Source: Phoenix dactylifera (lineage: Eukaryota > Streptophyta > Magnoliopsida > Arecales > Arecaceae). From it: a stretch of 64,000 bases of DNA. The stretch's first letter is position 1, and each line of letters begins with the position of its first letter. Below, piece by piece: positions 60,881 to 64,000 of this stretch. The translations under genes and the position numbers were made by a program. The notes under the pieces were generated by a model. The model searched no databases. It was given only the letters and a program-made list of their open reading frames with translations, and was not told the origin of the DNA. The stretch covers positions 7,216,812 to 7,280,811 of the forward strand of contig NC_052395.1 of NCBI RefSeq assembly GCF_009389715.1, read 5' to 3'.

Positions 60881-63800
60881 TGTCACGCCCCGGATCCGGA
60901 TCCGTGACACGGCCGTGCTATTGCCGACTACCGCCCACAATAGCACGCAGCCTCATACCTGGGAAATAGGGTAGTCAAACCAACCAAATCTTTTCATATG
61001 AAAGCATTCTTAGTACAACATGCTGGTCAGTACCCAAATACAGAGCTTCTACGTAGTTTATATACACAAAAGTATATACTTGCTTTACCCCAAAAGAAAG
61101 AAGCGCTAATACCAAATTAACGTGTCTCTGGCAGCTATCAGTGGTGAGGATCTGAAAGAAAAAAGTAAATAAACGGATATGAGCTACACGGCTCAGTAAG
61201 TAATCCTGCATAATCCTACCGGATCAACCAGTAGACTAAACATGTAAATCAGGGTTTTGAGAAGCTGACATGCATGTTTATCTAATAATCATCATGGCAT
61301 AATAAGTATGCGATTTAAACAAAGCAGTAGTGCAAATCACAACAATTTTCATAATATATGCATATGAAACCGTGCCCCGGCATGCCGTGGTCCATTCTCT
61401 CGGATGCTACTGCGAAGTCAGACTCGACCACTGGCGGGGCCAGCTCAGTTACTATTCAGCCACTGGCGGGGCAGCTCAGTTACTATTCAGCCACTGGCGG
61501 GGCAGGCCCAATTCCAATTCAGCCACTGGCGGGGCAGGCTCAGTTACTATTCAGCCACTGGCGGGGCAGCTCAGTTACTATTCAGCCACTGGCGGGGCAG
61601 CTCAGTTACTATTCAGCCACTGGCGGCTCAGTCATTCTCAGTAGCATCTTTGAGCCCATTATAGTGCCTCTGGGGCTAGCTAAGACTTTATAAACTTACA
61701 TGCATGATTAAAATATCAATATCATCAGGTTGCATACATAGCCATAGCTTCTGGGATCATGCAAGTTACTTATGCATTGTAACATATCATGCATGAAACA
61801 TATGTACTTAAAATAAATGCTTAGGAAAACATTAATAACATGACATGATCCATAATAGGATTAGAACAGGTTACTTACATTCTTCACTAATCATGCATAC
61901 AATTCAAATTGTATAAAAAACACTGGTTCATCTTATAAAACGTATTACAAGATCTACGATAGGATTAAGACAGATTACTTACATACATGATTCACAACAA
62001 GATTAAAACCAGTTACTTACTTTCTTCACAAATCATGTATACAATTCAAATTGTATGAAAAACACTGGTTCATCTTATAAAATGTAATACAGGATCTACG
62101 ATAAGATTAAGGCAGATTACTTACATACATGATTCACAACAAGATTAAAACCAGTTACTTACTTTCTTCACAAATCATGTATACAATTCAAATTGTATGA
62201 AAAACACTGGTTCATCTTATAAAATGTAATACAGGATCTACGATAAGATTAAGGCAGATTACTTACATCAATTCGCTTTCCAAATTGCTCAAGTCCAGGT
62301 GACAAATCCTTAATCACCTAAAACAACATAATAGGGATTACATTATTCCCTATTTATTTATTATAAAATCTCTTAGTTCATCATATTATGAATTTACTTG
62401 CTTGGATCCCATCCAAGGATTTAGCCCAAGTCCAATTTGAAGCCTTTGGGGTTCGATTTAAAACCAGATTGGGTCTGCTGGAACTAACTCAATTTAATTG
62501 GGTTCGGACCCAAATCAATTTGGGCTTAATTCGGTTCGGATTTGACCCAATTTGCAGTTTGGGCTCGTCCAGACTTAGCCCAATTTAATTAGGCTCGGGT
62601 TCAGGTTCAATTGGCTAAATCAATTTCTTATTATTGGGCTTAACGGGTTTCGGACCCGAACCCGATTCCGGCCCGTTAACCCACTCTTTTCTTTTCTCTT
62701 CTCTTTTTCTTTCTTTTCTTTTCTTTTTCTTTTTCTTTTCTTTTCTCTTTTTTTTTTTTTTTTTTCCTTTTTCTTTTCTTCTCTTCTCTTCTCCTTTTTC
62801 TTTTCTTCTCCTTCCCGAAGCTTCCTCCCCTCCTCCTCTCTTTCCTTCCTTCTCTCCCGATCTCCCCCTTCCTCTCTTCTCCGACGATGGCAGGACGGCG
62901 AGCGGAGGGGAGGATGGCGAGCGGAGGGAGACGGCCCACGACCGGCGGCGTCCGCGGCCAAGCCCCGCGGCATCCCCGGCCGAGCCCGCGGCCGAGCTCT
63001 TGGCTTCCCCGGCCGAGCCCGCGGCCGAGCTCTCGGCTTCCCCGGCCGAGCCCGCACCGGCGACGCTCACGGCCGTACACGGCAAGTCCCCTCCTCCTCT
63101 CCTTTCTCTCTCTCTCCTTGGTTCCGATCGGAAGCCCTAGCCATTTCGGCCGGTCCTCCGGTCTTCTTCTTCTCCTCCGGCCGGATCTACGGCCTCTTCC
63201 TCCTCTCTCTTTCTTTCTTTCTTTCTTTTCTTTGGTCCTTCCCTCCGGCACCACCCCCTATTCTCTCTCTCTCTCACTCCCAAACCCTCTCTCTTCCTCT
63301 CTCCATTCTTCCCCTGTGAAGGAAGAAGGGGGTTTTGGGAGGGCCGAGCCACAGTCGGCAGTGCCACGGCCGAGCTCGCGGCGTCCACAGCCGCGCCTGC
63401 GGCTGAGCCCACGACCGCGCCTGCGGCCGATGCCCGCGGCCACACACGGGTGAGTCCCCTCTTCCCTCTCTCCTTCTTCTTCTTTCTTTCATTTTCTTTT
63501 CTTTCCTCCCTTCTTCTTCTTCACTGAGACCCCCTATCCCACTGAAGAAGAAGAAGGGGAATGGACTCCGGCCGACTGCAGCCCCCTACCGAGAGCCGGC
63601 AGTGACTGCAACTGAGGTCCATGGAGTCCCTCCTCTATTTTTATTTTGGTAACAGGAGCTTACCATTTCCGGGGATGACCTGCGGTGCCTCCTCTCCAAC
63701 ACCTCTGCCGACTTAGGGGTTCCTCCTTCCTCTTGGAGCTTCCGGGCTCTCTCTCTTTCTCTCGTTCGGTGTTTAGGGGGTCTGTCATTTTGGGGTTGCC

Positions 63801-64000
63801 GGCATAGGCTTAAAGGACTGTTTAAGGATGAGACCCCCTCTGAGAGGTCCCTTCCCTCTCCATTCCTCCATACCTCGGGACTGGCCGCCGCCCCCCTTGT
63901 CTCCGGCGCGCCGGCAGCGGCTGTCAGCAGGGGTGAGGGTCACCCCTCCCTGTCGGTCTTATCCCTTCGTTTTTATTATTTTTTTATTTCAATCCTTATA
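60881..64000 (-). repeat. 5' LTR of the Gypsy-type element, cut by the window end
   Basis: Second copy of 55475-58674 at an offset of 5406 bp, changing to 5414 after a T run of 18 instead of 10 (62748-62765). About 88 bp of the LTR lie beyond the window. It includes the same seven-unit 31-bp array (61428-61630) and three 144-bp units. Confidence 0.9.

Larger units (their letters stand above)
55475..64000 (-). mobile_element. Young non-autonomous Gypsy-type LTR element (LARD-like), right end outside the window
   Basis: On the - strand the order is 5' LTR (beyond 64000 to 60881), primer site (60874-60863), a 2.2-kb internal region, purine tract (58690-58675) and 3' LTR (58674-55475). The LTRs begin TGTAATGTCC and end GGGGCGTGACA. 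The purine tract and the gaggacgaaattt block beside it are typical of plant Ty3/Gypsy elements. The internal region contains no recognisable gag or pol. The two LTR copies differ, in the parts compared, by one substitution (56763 g, 62168 a) and an 8-base difference in one T run. Confidence 0.85.

Overview
This is plant nuclear DNA. It shows GT-AG introns of 0.1 to 6 kb, leucine-rich-repeat receptor kinases, Copia and Gypsy LTR retrotransposons with tRNA-Met primer sites, a CACTA transposon and GC-rich first exons. The GC-rich 5' exon, the repeat families and the kinase sequences suggest a monocot, possibly a palm; the species is an inference. All exon joins were read by eye from splice sites and reading frame.

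Layout. (1) 1-3135, + strand: 3' end of an LRR receptor kinase gene of the malectin/LRR VIII-2 type. (2) 3.1-6.3 kb: intergenic DNA with a diverged duplication and the broken first exon of an unidentified gene. (3) 6.35-13.12 kb: four fragments of one Copia family in alternating orientation. (4) 13.25-19.04 kb, + strand: a second copy of the same kinase type, complete from the last ectodomain exons to the stop, but without LRR exons and with an in-frame stop. (5) 19.3-24.8 kb: two small secreted cysteine-rich genes on the - strand. One is nsLTP-like and split by a 233-bp insertion; the other, of 85 aa, is intact.

(6) 26.05-36.46 kb, - strand: the best-supported intact gene, seven exons and 462 aa, a plant protein I cannot name, possibly a beta-barrel. 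Its 6-kb second intron holds a LINE, which in turn holds a solo LTR. (7) 36.9-42.2 kb: a foldback element, then a terminal-inverted-repeat element split by a complete non-autonomous LTR retrotransposon (38166-41831). (8) 42.5-55.5 kb: a Copia relic, then a Copia element with an open gag-pol frame. A CACTA transposon cuts that frame just after the YVDD motif. The CACTA carries decayed TNP2 and Transposase_24 genes and about 3 kb of host-like sequence. (9) 55475 to the window end: a very young non-autonomous Gypsy-type element on the - strand with 3.2-kb LTRs; the last ~88 bp lie outside.

The host genes show no common pathway. The two kinases are tandem paralogues; the other genes are unrelated neighbours. 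Roughly half or more of the window is transposon-derived. I found no RNA genes, CRISPR arrays or prokaryotic systems, and nothing I would call a wholly new biological system. The most unusual items are the nested transposons, an LTR with a primer-site copy inside it, the split nsLTP gene and the unnamed seven-exon gene.
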